Origin: Lysobacterales bacterium
GTDB lineage: Bacteria; Pseudomonadota; Gammaproteobacteria; Xanthomonadales; BPKI01
DNA length: 64,000 bases
Direction: 5' to 3'
NCBI GenBank assembly: GCA_026005055.1
Contig: BPKI01000001.1
Location: 2,003,290 to 2,067,289 of the forward strand
Positions 41,951-51,732 of this stretch are shown here, one piece after another. The notes beneath the pieces were generated by a model, which ran no database searches, was not told the DNA's origin, and was given only the letters and a program-made list of their open reading frames with translations. Within the stretch, counting starts at the first letter, position 1. Every line of letters begins with the position of its first letter. The position numbers were made by a program, and so were the translations under genes.

Positions 41951-42648
41951 ATGAGGCCCCTGCGCTCAGCATCCGCGATCTCCGCTTCGCTTGGCCTGGG
42001 CAGAGCGCCTTGCTTTCGATCGAGGCGTTCGCCGTGGCCCGCGGCGAGCGCGTGCTTCTCCGCGGCCCGAGCGGCAGCGGGAAGAGCACGCTGCTCTCGC
42101 TGATCGGCGGTGTGCTCAGGCCTCAGGCGGGATCGCTCGCCGTTTTCGGGACGGAACTCACTCGGCTCTCAGGACCCGCCCGCGACCGCTTTCGCGGCGA
42201 GCACCTCGGTTTCATCTTCCAGCAGTTCAACCTGTTGCCGTATCTCAGCGTGCTCGACAACGTCCTCCTCGCCTGTCGCTTCAACCCCATGCGCGCGCGC
42301 CGTGCCGGCGCCGACGAGCGGGCACGGATCGCCGAAGCCGAACGCCTGCTCGCGGCACTGGGGCTTGAGCCCGAGCTGTGGTATCGGCGGCGTGCGGTCG
42401 CGCTCAGCGTGGGTCAGCAGCAGCGGGTGGCGGCGGCCCGGGCCTTGATCGGCCGGCCCGAGCTCGTCATCGCCGATGAGCCCACTTCGGCGCTCGACGC
42501 CGAGCACCGCGACCGTTTCCTCGAGTTGCTGAGCGCGGAATGCCGACAAAGCGGTGCAGCCCTGCTGTTCGTCAGCCACGATCCGGCGCTCGCGCCCCAC
42601 TTCGATCGCGTGGTCGAGCTCGCGGCCATCAACCGGATTCGATCATGA
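41947..42648 (+). CDS. ABC transporter ATP-binding protein (LolD/MacB-like; ZrgB-like)
   Basis: GPSGSGKSTLL; LSVGQQQRVAAARAL; IADEPTSALD; ATGA overlaps on both sides. Confidence 0.93.
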   Translation: MNEAPALSIRDLRFAWPGQSALLSIEAFAVARGERVLLRGPSGSGKSTLLSLIGGVLRPQAGSLAVFGTELTRLSGPARDRFRGEHLGFIFQQFNLLPYLSVLDNVLLACRFNPMRARRAGADERARIAEAERLLAALGLEPELWYRRRAVALSVGQQQRVAAARALIGRPELVIADEPTSALDAEHRDRFLELLSAECRQSGAALLFVSHDPALAPHFDRVVELAAINRIRS

Positions 42649-43904
42649 CCCTTCTGCGCATGGCCTGGCTGAGCGTGCTCAACCGGCGCGGCAGCGCCAT
42701 GCTCACCGCTGCCGCGCTCGGGGTGAGCGTCGCGCTGCTGCTCGGGGTGGAAAAGATCCGCAGCGAGACGAGGACGAGCTTCGCGGCGACGATCTCCGGC
42801 ACCGACCTCATCGTCGGGGCCCGCGGCGGGGCGGTGCAGCTCCTGCTCTATGCCGTCTTCCGGATGGGTGAGCCCACCGCGAACATCCGCTGGGAGAGCT
42901 ATCGGATGATCGCCGAGCACCCGCAGGTCGCCTGGGCGGTGCCGATTTCGCTCGGCGATTCGCATCGCGGCTTCCGGGTGGTGGGGACTACCGCCGAATA
43001 CTTCGAGCGCTATCGCTTCGGGGCCGGGCGCAGCCTGCGCTTCGCCGCCGGAGGCCCCTTCGCCGCGCCGCTAGAGGCGGTGCTGGGGGCCGAGGTGGCG
43101 TCGCGACTCGGCTACGCCCTCGGCGATGCCATCGTGCTCACCCACGGCGTGGCACGGGTTGGCCTGCAGCACCACGAGGAGCATCCCTTCCGCGTGGTGG
43201 GGATTCTCGAGCGCACGGGGACGCCGGTCGATCAGGCCGTGCACGTGCCGCTCGAGGGCATCACCGCCATCCACATCGGCTGGGAGACCGGCACCCGCAT
43301 CCCGGGCCGCAGCCTGCCCGTGGAGCGGCTAGAGGAGGTCGATCTGACCCCGCAGGCGGTCACCGCGGTCTTGGTCGGCATGAAAAGCCGCCTCGCGACC
43401 TTCGCCTTCCAGCGCCAGATCAACGAATACCGCGGCGAGCCCCTGATGGCGGTGCTGCCCGGCGTGGCCTTGCAGCAGCTTTGGAGCCTGGTGGCGGTCG
43501 CGGAGAACGCGCTCTTCGCGGTGAGCGCCTGCGTCGCGCTGGCGGGCCTCTTCGGGATGCTGGCGACGCTTCTCAGCACGCTGCGCGAGAGGCGCCGGGA
43601 AATGGCGATCCTACGCTCCGTCGGTGCCAGACCGCGCACGGTCTTCGCCCTGCTCCTGCTCGAGGCGATGGGCCTCACCGCCCTAGGCATCCTTTTGGGC
43701 CTTGCGATGCTCTATGGCGGCCAGTGGCTGCTCGCCGACTGGCTGGCCCTGCATCACGGTTTGCATCTCGCCTGGAGGATGCCGTCGACCTGGCAGCTTG
43801 CGATCATGGGCGCCGTGCTCGCGGCCGGCGCGATCGCCGGCACCTTGCCCGCCCTGGTCGCTTACCGTCAGACTCTGGCCGATGGCCTCAGCTTGCGCGT
43901 CTGA
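42645..43904 (+). CDS. ABC transporter permease (FtsX/MacB-like; ZrgC-like)
   Basis: N-terminal TM, large periplasmic region with HHEEH, C-terminal FtsX-like TMs (LRERRREMAILRSVGARPRTVFALLLLEA). Confidence 0.92.
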   Translation: MTLLRMAWLSVLNRRGSAMLTAAALGVSVALLLGVEKIRSETRTSFAATISGTDLIVGARGGAVQLLLYAVFRMGEPTANIRWESYRMIAEHPQVAWAVPISLGDSHRGFRVVGTTAEYFERYRFGAGRSLRFAAGGPFAAPLEAVLGAEVASRLGYALGDAIVLTHGVARVGLQHHEEHPFRVVGILERTGTPVDQAVHVPLEGITAIHIGWETGTRIPGRSLPVERLEEVDLTPQAVTAVLVGMKSRLATFAFQRQINEYRGEPLMAVLPGVALQQLWSLVAVAENALFAVSACVALAGLFGMLATLLSTLRERRREMAILRSVGARPRTVFALLLLEAMGLTALGILLGLAMLYGGQWLLADWLALHHGLHLAWRMPSTWQLAIMGAVLAAGAIAGTLPALVAYRQTLADGLSLRV

Positions 43905-43908
43905 ACCG

Positions 43909-44382
43909 ATGAAACGATTTCTTCCCGTTCTGCTTTTGTCCGCACTCGCTCAGGCCAACGAGGTCCCTCGCGAGCTCGATTGGCTGGAGATGATGCCGAA
44001 GGACGAAGTCGATGCGCTGATGAACGCCCCGGTCATCGATCACTCCGGGCTCGCTCGGGCCGAACAGCAGGGTTCGTTCCGCACCATCCCCGAGCTCGAC
44101 GGGCAACTCGTTCGCCTCCCCGGCTATATCGTCCCGATCGACACCAACGAGAAGGGCGAGCTGACCGAGTTCTTCCTGGTGCCCTACTTCGGCGCCTGCA
44201 TCCACGTGCCGCCGCCTCCGCCCAACCAAATCGTGCTGGTGCGCCCCGAGAAGCCGATCCCGATGACCGATATCTGGGAGGCTTACTGGGTCGAAGGAGA
44301 ACTTCGCGTCGAAACCCAGCGCAACGAGATCGCCGCTTCCGCTTACACGATGAAGGCGAGGAATGTCAGCCTTTATCAGTAG
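43909..44382 (+). CDS. DUF3299 periplasmic protein
   Basis: Signal peptide; QLVRLPGYIVPIDTNEKGELTEFFLVPYFGACIHVPPPPPNQIVLV. Confidence 0.88.
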   Translation: MKRFLPVLLLSALAQANEVPRELDWLEMMPKDEVDALMNAPVIDHSGLARAEQQGSFRTIPELDGQLVRLPGYIVPIDTNEKGELTEFFLVPYFGACIHVPPPPPNQIVLVRPEKPIPMTDIWEAYWVEGELRVETQRNEIAASAYTMKARNVSLYQ

Positions 44383-44414
44383 CGGCCACCCTCTGCCCAC
44401 TTTTTGCCGACAGT

Positions 44415-44437
44415 GAAGTGGTACGTTATAACATTTG
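44415..44437. promoter_or_regulatory. Putative Zur box GAAGTGGTACGTTATAACATTTG
   Basis: 17/22 matches to GAAATGTTATANTATAACATTTC, right half nearly perfect; 22 nt upstream of TonB receptor ATG. Confidence 0.75.
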
Positions 44438-44459
44438 CTTCGGATGACGGAGTCCGATC

Positions 44460-46538
44460 ATGTGCAAGCCTCGACGCTCTCCTCTCTTCATCGCCGTTCT
44501 GTGCGCGCTGTCCAGCTTCGCCATCGCAGAGGAAGGGACCGAGGAGAAAGAGCGCCTCGACCGAATGATCGTGCGCGCCTCGCCGCTCGCCCTACCCGCC
44601 GATGAGATCGTGCAGCCCGCGAGCATTCTCGATGGGGATGCCCTGGTCGAATCCCGCGCCGGGACGCTGGGCGAGACCGTGAGCGGCATCGCCGGCGTGC
44701 ATAGCGGCTGGTTCGGCCCCGGAGTGGGCCGGCCGATCATCCGCGGTCAGGAAGGCGGCCGCGTGGGTGTGCTCACCGGCAACCTGCCGGTGCTCGACGC
44801 CTCCACCACCGCCGCCGACCACGCGGTCGCGGTCGAGCCGCTGCTCGCTGAGCGCGTCGAGGTGCTGAAAGGACCCTCCACCCTGCTCTACGGCTCGGGC
44901 GCCGCCGGCGGCCTGGTGCAGATCCTCGATGGGCGCATCGCCGAGGCGCCCAAGCCGGGTTTCAGCGCCGCCGCCGAGCTCCGCGGCGATCGCGTCGCCG
45001 ATCTCTTCGCAGGCGTGGTCAAGTTGGGCCTCGGGAGCGAACGGAGCGTCTTCCGGGTCGATGCCTTCCGGCGCGAGACCCAGGACTATCGCGTGCCGCG
45101 GGGGGCGCTCCACGAGCACGGCGATCACGACGCGCTCAAAAACGGCGGGCACGATGACGATCGCCGCCGGGTCGAGAACAGCGCCACCGAAGTGCGCGGG
45201 GTGGGCGCTGGTATCACCTGGTTCGGGGACGGCGCCGAGTTGGGGCTGGCCGTGGGCCGGCATCTGAGCCTCTATGGCGTTCCTGGGCACGCGCACGAGG
45301 AGCACGAGGACCATCTACCCTTCGCCTGGCGGTGGCCCAAGAATGGCGATGCGCACGAGCACCAGGTGCGCCTCGATCTCGCCCAGACCCGCTACGAGAC
45401 GCGGCTCGGCCTCGACCGCCCGCTCGGTTTTCTCGCGCGCGCGGATTGGCGCTTGGCCTATGGCGACTACCGGCACCAGGAGCTCGAGGAGCACGACGGC
45501 GAGGTCGAGATCGGAACCCGCTTCGACATCGAGGGCTGGGACAGCCGCATCGATCTTCAGCACGAGCCCTTCGGCGACTGGCGCGGCGTCTTCGGCTGGC
45601 AATGGGGCGAGCGCCGGCTCTCCGCGCTCGGCGAGGAAGCCTTCGTGCCTCCCTATCGGCAAAGCCAGTGGGGCCTGTTCCTGCTCGAGCGCTTCGAAGC
45701 CGAGCCCTTTGCGCTCGAACTCGGTGCCCGCTACGAGCAGCAGCGGGTGCGCGACCGAAGAAGCGGCGAGCGCATCCGCCACCGGCCGCTCAGTCTTTCC
45801 TTCGGCGCCCGCTACGCCCTGTCGGAGGGCTGGCATCTCAACGTGAGCCTCGCTCGCTACCAACGGGCGCCGCTGCCGGAAGAGCTCCTCTCCGACGGCC
45901 CACACGCCGCGACCCGCGCCTACGAAATCGGCGATCCTGAGCTCAAGCGCGAGACCGGCCGCCACCTCGAGCTTGGGCTCCATTGGCACGGCGAGCGCCT
46001 CGAGGCCAAAGGCAGCCTGTTCCACACGGATTTCGATGATTTCATCTACCTCGCCGATACCGGCGACTTCCAGGATGGGCTGCCGGTGCGGGTGTGGACG
46101 CAAGCAGGCGCCCGTTTCACCGGCTTCGAGCTCGAAGGCGGATGGCTCATCGGCGAAGGCGAGTTGGGTCAGTTGCGGCTGATCGGCATGGCCGATGCCG
46201 TCCGCGCCCGGCTCAAGCAAGGCGGCTGGCTGCCTCGCATCGCGCCTTATCGGCAGGCGCTGGGGCTGAACTGGCAGGCCGGCGCTTGGTCGGCGTCGCT
46301 TAGGGGCACGCGCTACGCCAAGCAGGACAAGGTGGCGGCCGGCGAGGAGGAAACCGAAGGCTTCACCCTGCTCGATGCCGATCTCGGGTGGCGCTTCGGG
46401 CCGGAGGGGCGTTATCGCCTGGGCATCGCCGGTCGCAACCTGAGCGACCGCATCGCCCGCTGGCACGTCTCCTACCTCAAAGAGGATGCGCCGCTGCCTG
46501 GGCGCGACCTCTTGCTTTCGCTCCGCGCCGAGTTCTGA
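44460..46538 (+). CDS. TonB-dependent receptor, ZnuD-like, with His-rich stretches
   Basis: Signal peptide; plug domain; HEHGDHDALKNGGHDDDRR and GHAHEEHEDH stretches; C-terminal aromatic/F end (LLLSLRAEF). Confidence 0.9.
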   Translation: MCKPRRSPLFIAVLCALSSFAIAEEGTEEKERLDRMIVRASPLALPADEIVQPASILDGDALVESRAGTLGETVSGIAGVHSGWFGPGVGRPIIRGQEGGRVGVLTGNLPVLDASTTAADHAVAVEPLLAERVEVLKGPSTLLYGSGAAGGLVQILDGRIAEAPKPGFSAAAELRGDRVADLFAGVVKLGLGSERSVFRVDAFRRETQDYRVPRGALHEHGDHDALKNGGHDDDRRRVENSATEVRGVGAGITWFGDGAELGLAVGRHLSLYGVPGHAHEEHEDHLPFAWRWPKNGDAHEHQVRLDLAQTRYETRLGLDRPLGFLARADWRLAYGDYRHQELEEHDGEVEIGTRFDIEGWDSRIDLQHEPFGDWRGVFGWQWGERRLSALGEEAFVPPYRQSQWGLFLLERFEAEPFALELGARYEQQRVRDRRSGERIRHRPLSLSFGARYALSEGWHLNVSLARYQRAPLPEELLSDGPHAATRAYEIGDPELKRETGRHLELGLHWHGERLEAKGSLFHTDFDDFIYLADTGDFQDGLPVRVWTQAGARFTGFELEGGWLIGEGELGQLRLIGMADAVRARLKQGGWLPRIAPYRQALGLNWQAGAWSASLRGTRYAKQDKVAAGEEETEGFTLLDADLGWRFGPEGRYRLGIAGRNLSDRIARWHVSYLKEDAPLPGRDLLLSLRAEF

Positions 46539-46711
46539 GGCTCTCGGGGCGAACCCTTCGGTAACGCGAGCGAACCGGGCACCAGCGCCGCCCGGCGCGC
46601 CCCCGACTTCGCTCGCGCAATCGGCGCAGTCTCTGCTCGCGGCGAGGAAGGCTTCCGAGAGCGCCTTTCCCCGAGCGTGGGCGAGGCCGCTTTCCGCTCG
46701 ACCTCATCGCC

Positions 46712-46747
46712 GCCAGCGCAAGGCTTGGGGAAAGCGAAGCCGCTGGC
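46712..46747. repeat. Bipartite inverted repeat in noncoding spacer
   Basis: GCCAGC...GGCTT-ggggaaagcg-AAGCC-GCTGGC. Confidence 0.5.
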
Positions 46748-46832
46748 GCGGTGACCCTTCCACGCGCAGGCAGGGCGTCGCCGCGCGCTCGGGCTTCGCG
46801 CCCGGCCCGAAGCCGATGGGCGCGACGCGGTT

Positions 46833-47396
46833 CTAGGGCTCCTGCCGCGGGCAGCAGAGCGCCTCGCCGCCGCAGTCGATGCAGGAGTGGGTGGGGCAAC
46901 AAATCATGTCGGCCGTGCAGCAGCAGCGGCTCGGACAGCGACCAAGAAGCGCCTCATGCGCCGCGATCGAGTCGCTGCCGCCGGCGCTGGCCCGCACCTC
47001 GAGGCCAAAACCCTTTGCGCTTCGATCCAGGGGAAGACGCAACACCCCGCCGGCGAAGAGATCGCTAAGCCGCATCTCGCCGGAAGCGAGGTGCACCGGC
47101 TTCGCCGCCGCCTTCGCCTGCCCCACCGCTTCGACCGACTCGATCTTCGCGCTCTGAAGGATGGCGACGGAGAGGATTTCTCCGCTTCGCTTCAGTTGCG
47201 CGAGCAGCACCCCGCCCTGCCCGTCCAAAGGCAGCTCGAGCATCGTTTCGCGCTGCGGCGGCAAGGCGACGCGAAGCTCAGTGCCGCTGCCCGGAATCGA
47301 GAGCTTGGCGAGGACGATCTCCTTCACGTCGCGGCAGTCGGATTCCTGCGCCGCAACGCCACCGGAAAGCAACAGCAATATGGCGAGCAGATTCAT
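46833..47396 (-). CDS. Secreted protein with Cys-rich C-terminal tail, unknown function
   Basis: Signal peptide MNLLAILLLLSGGVAAQ; tail CPSRCCCTADMICCPTHSCIDCGGEALCCP; promoter-like site upstream. Confidence 0.75.
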   Translation of the reverse strand: MNLLAILLLLSGGVAAQESDCRDVKEIVLAKLSIPGSGTELRVALPPQRETMLELPLDGQGGVLLAQLKRSGEILSVAILQSAKIESVEAVGQAKAAAKPVHLASGEMRLSDLFAGGVLRLPLDRSAKGFGLEVRASAGGSDSIAAHEALLGRCPSRCCCTADMICCPTHSCIDCGGEALCCPRQEP

Positions 47397-47426
47397 GACC
47401 GCGACCTCCCTTTCGGCACTTCCTCG

Positions 47427-47455
47427 CCTCTATTCGATGCGACGCTACTTGTCAA
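47427..47455 (-). promoter_or_regulatory. Putative sigma70 promoter TTGACA-N17-TAGAGG
   Basis: Perfect -35 with 17-bp spacer, upstream of the Cys-rich ORF. Confidence 0.5.
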
Positions 47456-47643
47456 GACCCCGACTCGGCAGACCGCGATGCGTATCGAACCAAGCGGCGC
47501 GTGTCCGGCTCGAAGCTTTCGTCAGCGCCGCGGGAAGGGGCGGCTTCGCAGAAGCGAATCCCCGCGCGGCGAATGGAGTCGTGCAGATGCTCGACGCGCC
47601 GTCGCCATGGCCGGTTCGCGTCGGAGCGCGACCACGATCCGCC

Positions 47644-49038
47644 TCAGCCACCCCCCGCCTCCTCAGACATTTCTTCGTCCTCGGGCACGGCTTCCGGTTC
47701 CCGTGGGTCGCCGAGGGCAGGATCCAAGCGGTCGTGCTCGGGCGCGACCTCTTGCTTGCCCGTGCCCACGGCCTCAAGCAGCGCCTCCTCGCTGCCGCCG
47801 ATGCCGATGTGAAAGGCGGCGAAGCCGGGCAGCACCAGCTGGTTTTGAGCCATGCCGATGATCCGGCCGGAAACCGGTGCTTCGATGGCGACGCTGCGAT
47901 CGCGCAGCGGGTCGATCACCAGGCCGAGACGCTGACCCTTGCGCACGCGCTCGCCCAAGCTCACCTCGGCCATCAGCATCCCGCCCGCCGGCGAGCGTAC
48001 CCAGCGCGAACCGTAGTACACCGGCGGCGGGTCCTGGCGCAGGCCGCGCCGCCTCGGCAGCATCTTGAGGCGCTGCATGAGCGCTTCGATCGCATGCACG
48101 CCCTTCTCGATCTCCGTAGGCTCGAGGCGCAACGGCGAACCGATCTCGAAGGTCACCGCGGCGATGCCGGCATCGGTCGCCGCCCGCCTGAGCATCCCGC
48201 GCTCGCCTGGGGTGTGAAGCACCACCACCCCCGAGAATCCGCGGGTGAGCTCGAGCACCGCTGGAATGTCGAGATCGCCCCTGACCTGCGGCAGGTTGCT
48301 GCGGTCGAAGGAGCCGGTGTGAAGATCGATGAGGGCGTGGCAATGAACGATGATCTCGTGGAACAACGAGTACGCGATGCGCGAGGCCAGCGAGCCCTGC
48401 GCGATGCCGGGAAAGAAGCGGTTGAGGTCGCGCCGGTCGGGGAGATAGCGGGAACCGGCGGTGAAGCCGAAGACGTTGACGACCGGCACCGCGATCACCA
48501 TCCCGCGCACGCGCTGCTCGTCCAAGCGCACGAGCAAACGCCGGATCACCTCGACCCCATTGAGCTCATCGCCATGGACGGCCGCCGTAAGGCAAAGCGT
48601 CGGGCCTTCGCGTAAACCGCGCAACACATGCACCGAAGTGCGCAGTGTCTCGCCGGCGAAGGTCTCGCTGATCGTCCAATCCAGACGCAGGCGCTCGCCT
48701 GCCTCGATGCTCTGGCCGAGCAAAATAAAGGCCCGACTGGCCAACTCCCTCGGTGGCCCCACGAAATCAGGCGAGCTCTCGAGATCAGGAGGCACGCTCG
48801 CCTCGGTCGGTCCTTCGGACGAGCTCCTCGCGTGCGAAGATTCCGTCGACGCCGAGGATTCCGTCTCGGGAGCGCGCGCCTCATCCGAGAAGGGCTCGGC
48901 TCGCGGCGACCCTTCCGCGGGCTCCGCATCGCTGAAGATGAGCGCCTCGGGCGTGCCACGCGTCCCCGTCTCCCCCGCCCGCCCCCCCTCCCCGAGAGCG
49001 AGCGCACCCGCCAGAAGCCAGGCTACGAGCGCGCTCAA
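47644..49038 (-). CDS. Secreted succinylglutamate desuccinylase/aspartoacylase (M14) family protein
   Basis: TAAVHGDELNG Zn motif; LIDLHTG; TTG start overlapping zur stop (TTGA); N-terminal hydrophobic segment then acidic/Ser-rich linker. Confidence 0.85.
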   Translation of the reverse strand: MSALVAWLLAGALALGEGGRAGETGTRGTPEALIFSDAEPAEGSPRAEPFSDEARAPETESSASTESSHARSSSEGPTEASVPPDLESSPDFVGPPRELASRAFILLGQSIEAGERLRLDWTISETFAGETLRTSVHVLRGLREGPTLCLTAAVHGDELNGVEVIRRLLVRLDEQRVRGMVIAVPVVNVFGFTAGSRYLPDRRDLNRFFPGIAQGSLASRIAYSLFHEIIVHCHALIDLHTGSFDRSNLPQVRGDLDIPAVLELTRGFSGVVVLHTPGERGMLRRAATDAGIAAVTFEIGSPLRLEPTEIEKGVHAIEALMQRLKMLPRRRGLRQDPPPVYYGSRWVRSPAGGMLMAEVSLGERVRKGQRLGLVIDPLRDRSVAIEAPVSGRIIGMAQNQLVLPGFAAFHIGIGGSEEALLEAVGTGKQEVAPEHDRLDPALGDPREPEAVPEDEEMSEEAGGG

Positions 49039-49538
49039 CCCCCGCCCTCCGGCGAGGCCTCGGCTTTCGCGCACGCCTCGCAACGCCCTTGGACCTCGAT
49101 CACCTGCGCCCGCGCCTGAAAACCGTACCGGGCCGCCTGGCGGCTCAGGATTCGGCCGAAGCGGTGATCGGCAAGCTCGATCACCCGCTGGCAGTGTTCG
49201 CAGACGAGGAAGGCGCGCGGATGCGGCTCGGTGGGATGAGGGCAGCCGACGTAGCTGTTCTGAGACGCGATGCGATGGATGAAACCCTGATCGAGCCAGA
49301 ACTCGAGCGCTCGATAGACCGTCGGCGGCGCGGCGCGGCGCTGCCCCGGGTGAGCCTTGAGCTGCTCGAGTAGGTCGTAAGCCTTGAGTGGATGGGGCGA
49401 GCGGGCGATCAGCTCGAGCACCAGACGCCGTAGCGGGGTGAGCCGGAGGCCGCGATAACGGCAAACGCGCTCCGCCTCGGCGAGAAAAACGCCAGGGTCG
49501 TGGTGAGCGCAGCCGCGGGAGCAGTCGCCAGGTCGCAT
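49035..49538 (-). CDS. zur: Fur-family zinc uptake regulator Zur
   Basis: [36 protein letters not shown]...CEAC. Confidence 0.92.
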   Translation of the reverse strand: MRPGDCSRGCAHHDPGVFLAEAERVCRYRGLRLTPLRRLVLELIARSPHPLKAYDLLEQLKAHPGQRRAAPPTVYRALEFWLDQGFIHRIASQNSYVGCPHPTEPHPRAFLVCEHCQRVIELADHRFGRILSRQAARYGFQARAQVIEVQGRCEACAKAEASPEGGG

Positions 49539-49542
49539 CGCT

Positions 49543-50955
49543 TCAGGCGAGCGCGCGCGCCTCCGCCTCGGCCGCGGCCCGTGCGATGCGCGCAAGCGCC
49601 TCCTCGCGTCCGGCGAGATACACGGTCTGCTCGATCGAGGGGCTGACCTCGCCGCCGGTGATCGCCACCCGCAAGGGCTGGGCGATCTTGCCGAGCCCGA
49701 GGCCACGCTCCGCGGCGAGCTCGCGCAGAACCGCCTCGATCCGCTCCGCACGCCATTCCTCGAGGGCCTCCAGCCGAGCGCCGAGCTCACGAAGCAAAGC
49801 GCCCGCCTGGGGGGTGAGATGCTTCGCCGCCGCCGCGGGTTCATAGCCCGCGAGCGGCTGATACCACACCCTCGCCCGCTCGGCCATCTCCTTGAGGGTC
49901 TTCACCCGATCGGCGAGCGCGCGGACGACGTCGGTGACGGCAGGGCCCTTTGCCGGATCGAGCCCGAACCGGCGCAGATGCCACTCGAGATGCGGCGCCA
50001 CCGCCGCCGGGTCGGAATGCTTGCACCAATACTGGTTGAGCCAGCGCAGCTTCTCCGGATCGAAGCGCGCCGCCGCCCGGTGCACCGCCTCGATCCGGAA
50101 CAGTCGGATCATCTCCTCACGCGTGAACACCTCCTGATCGCCGTGCGACCAGCCGAGGCGAACAAGGTAGTTGAGCAGGGCATGCGGCAGAAAACCCTCA
50201 TCACGGTAAGCGAGCACGCTCACCGCCCCATGGCGCTTGCTCAGCTTGCTGCCATCCGGACCGAGGATCATCGGCAAGTGGGCGAAGCGCGGCGGCCTCG
50301 CGCCGAGCGCCTCGTAGATGTTGATCTGGCGGGGAGTATTGTTGACGTGGTCATCGCCGCGGATGACGTCGGTGATCCCCATGTCGAGGTCATCGACCAC
50401 CACCGCGAAGTTGTACGTGGGATAGCCGTCGGCGCGGATGAGCACGAGGTCGTCGAGCTCCTCGTTGCGCCATTCGATCCGACCCTTGACCAGATCGTGG
50501 AAAACCACACTGCCGGAGAGCGGGTTCCTGAAGCGGATGACTTTGTTCGGGTCGTCGCGCTCCGGTTCGTTGCGGTCGCGGTAATAACCGTTGTAACGCG
50601 GCTTCTCGCCGCGCGCCATCGCCTCGGCGCGCATCGCCTCGAGCTCTTCGCGGCTCTCGTAGGCGAAGTAGGCCTTGCCCGCCCGCACCAGCTCGTACGC
50701 CACTTCACGGTAGCGATCGAGGCGCGAGGTCTGGAAGATCGGGCCCTCGTCCCAATCGAGGCCGAGCCAAGACAAGCCATCGAGAATGGCCTGAATCGCT
50801 TCCTCCGTACTGCGCTCGCGATCCGTATCTTCGATGCGCAGGATGAACTTGCCGCCGGCGTGGCGCGCGGCGAGCCAGCAATAAAGCGCCGTACGCGCGC
50901 CGCCAATATGGAGATAGCCGGTGGGGCTGGGGGCGAAACGGGTGCGGATACTCAT
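49543..50955 (-). CDS. gltX: Glutamate--tRNA ligase
   Basis: [50 protein letters not shown]. Confidence 0.98.
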   Translation of the reverse strand: MSIRTRFAPSPTGYLHIGGARTALYCWLAARHAGGKFILRIEDTDRERSTEEAIQAILDGLSWLGLDWDEGPIFQTSRLDRYREVAYELVRAGKAYFAYESREELEAMRAEAMARGEKPRYNGYYRDRNEPERDDPNKVIRFRNPLSGSVVFHDLVKGRIEWRNEELDDLVLIRADGYPTYNFAVVVDDLDMGITDVIRGDDHVNNTPRQINIYEALGARPPRFAHLPMILGPDGSKLSKRHGAVSVLAYRDEGFLPHALLNYLVRLGWSHGDQEVFTREEMIRLFRIEAVHRAAARFDPEKLRWLNQYWCKHSDPAAVAPHLEWHLRRFGLDPAKGPAVTDVVRALADRVKTLKEMAERARVWYQPLAGYEPAAAAKHLTPQAGALLRELGARLEALEEWRAERIEAVLRELAAERGLGLGKIAQPLRVAITGGEVSPSIEQTVYLAGREEALARIARAAAEAEARALA

Positions 50956-51060
50956 CGCTCGAGGACCATGAAAAGCTCATTCTATCGAGAGCAGCCGGAG
51001 ACCCGCCTCTTCGGTGCTAAGATCGTTGCCCGTTTCCATCGCCAAGATCGGTGCTCGCCC

Positions 51061-51732
51061 ATGCGTTCCTCTCTCGTCGCGACGGTATTGCTCTCGGCGG
51101 GCCTGTCGGCACAGGCCGAGTCGCTGGAGCCCAAGGTGGTTCTCGTGACCAACCTCGGCGAAATCGTGCTCGAGCTCGATCCGCACCGCGCCCCCAAGAC
51201 GGTGGAGAATTTCCTCACCTACGTCCGCGAGGGGCACTACGACGGCACGATTTTCCACCGGGTGATCGATGGCTTCGTCATCCAGGGCGGCGGGCTCACC
51301 CCCGATTACCGCGAGAAGCCGACGAGGGCGCCCATCCCCAACGAGGCCAACAATGGCTTGAGCAACCGCCGCGGGACCATCGCCATGGCCCGCACTCGCG
51401 AGCCGCATTCGGCGCGGGCGCAGTTCTTCATCAACGTCGTGGACAATCCGCGTCTGGATTTCGTCAGCGATCAAAGCGGGCACACCTGGGGCTATGCCGT
51501 CTTCGGCAAGGTGATCAAAGGCATGGACGTGGTCGATCAGATCCGCAAGATTCCCACCGGACCCGGCGGACCCTTCGCCAGCGACGTGCCGCAAACGCCG
51601 GTGATCATCGAACGGGCCTACGAGCTCACCGTCGAGTCGGCCGAACCCGCTGCGGCGCCGGAGGAGGCGGCCGCCCCGACCGAAACGCCTCCTGCCGCCG
51701 AGGCGGAGCGTGAAGGCGGCAATGGCGGCTGA
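51061..51732 (+). CDS. Periplasmic cyclophilin-type peptidyl-prolyl isomerase
   Basis: Signal peptide; [40 protein letters not shown]. Confidence 0.95.
   Translation: MRSSLVATVLLSAGLSAQAESLEPKVVLVTNLGEIVLELDPHRAPKTVENFLTYVREGHYDGTIFHRVIDGFVIQGGGLTPDYREKPTRAPIPNEANNGLSNRRGTIAMARTREPHSARAQFFINVVDNPRLDFVSDQSGHTWGYAVFGKVIKGMDVVDQIRKIPTGPGGPFASDVPQTPVIIERAYELTVESAEPAAAPEEAAAPTETPPAAEAEREGGNGG

Noticed and set aside
47161-48615. 484-aa plus-strand ORF
   Set aside because: Antisense to the M14 deacylase and Cys-rich ORF; those have recognised motifs or signal peptide, this does not.
49819-51060. Upstream 414-codon extension of the PPIase ORF
   Set aside because: Antisense to gltX; the true start is ATG 51061 with a signal peptide.
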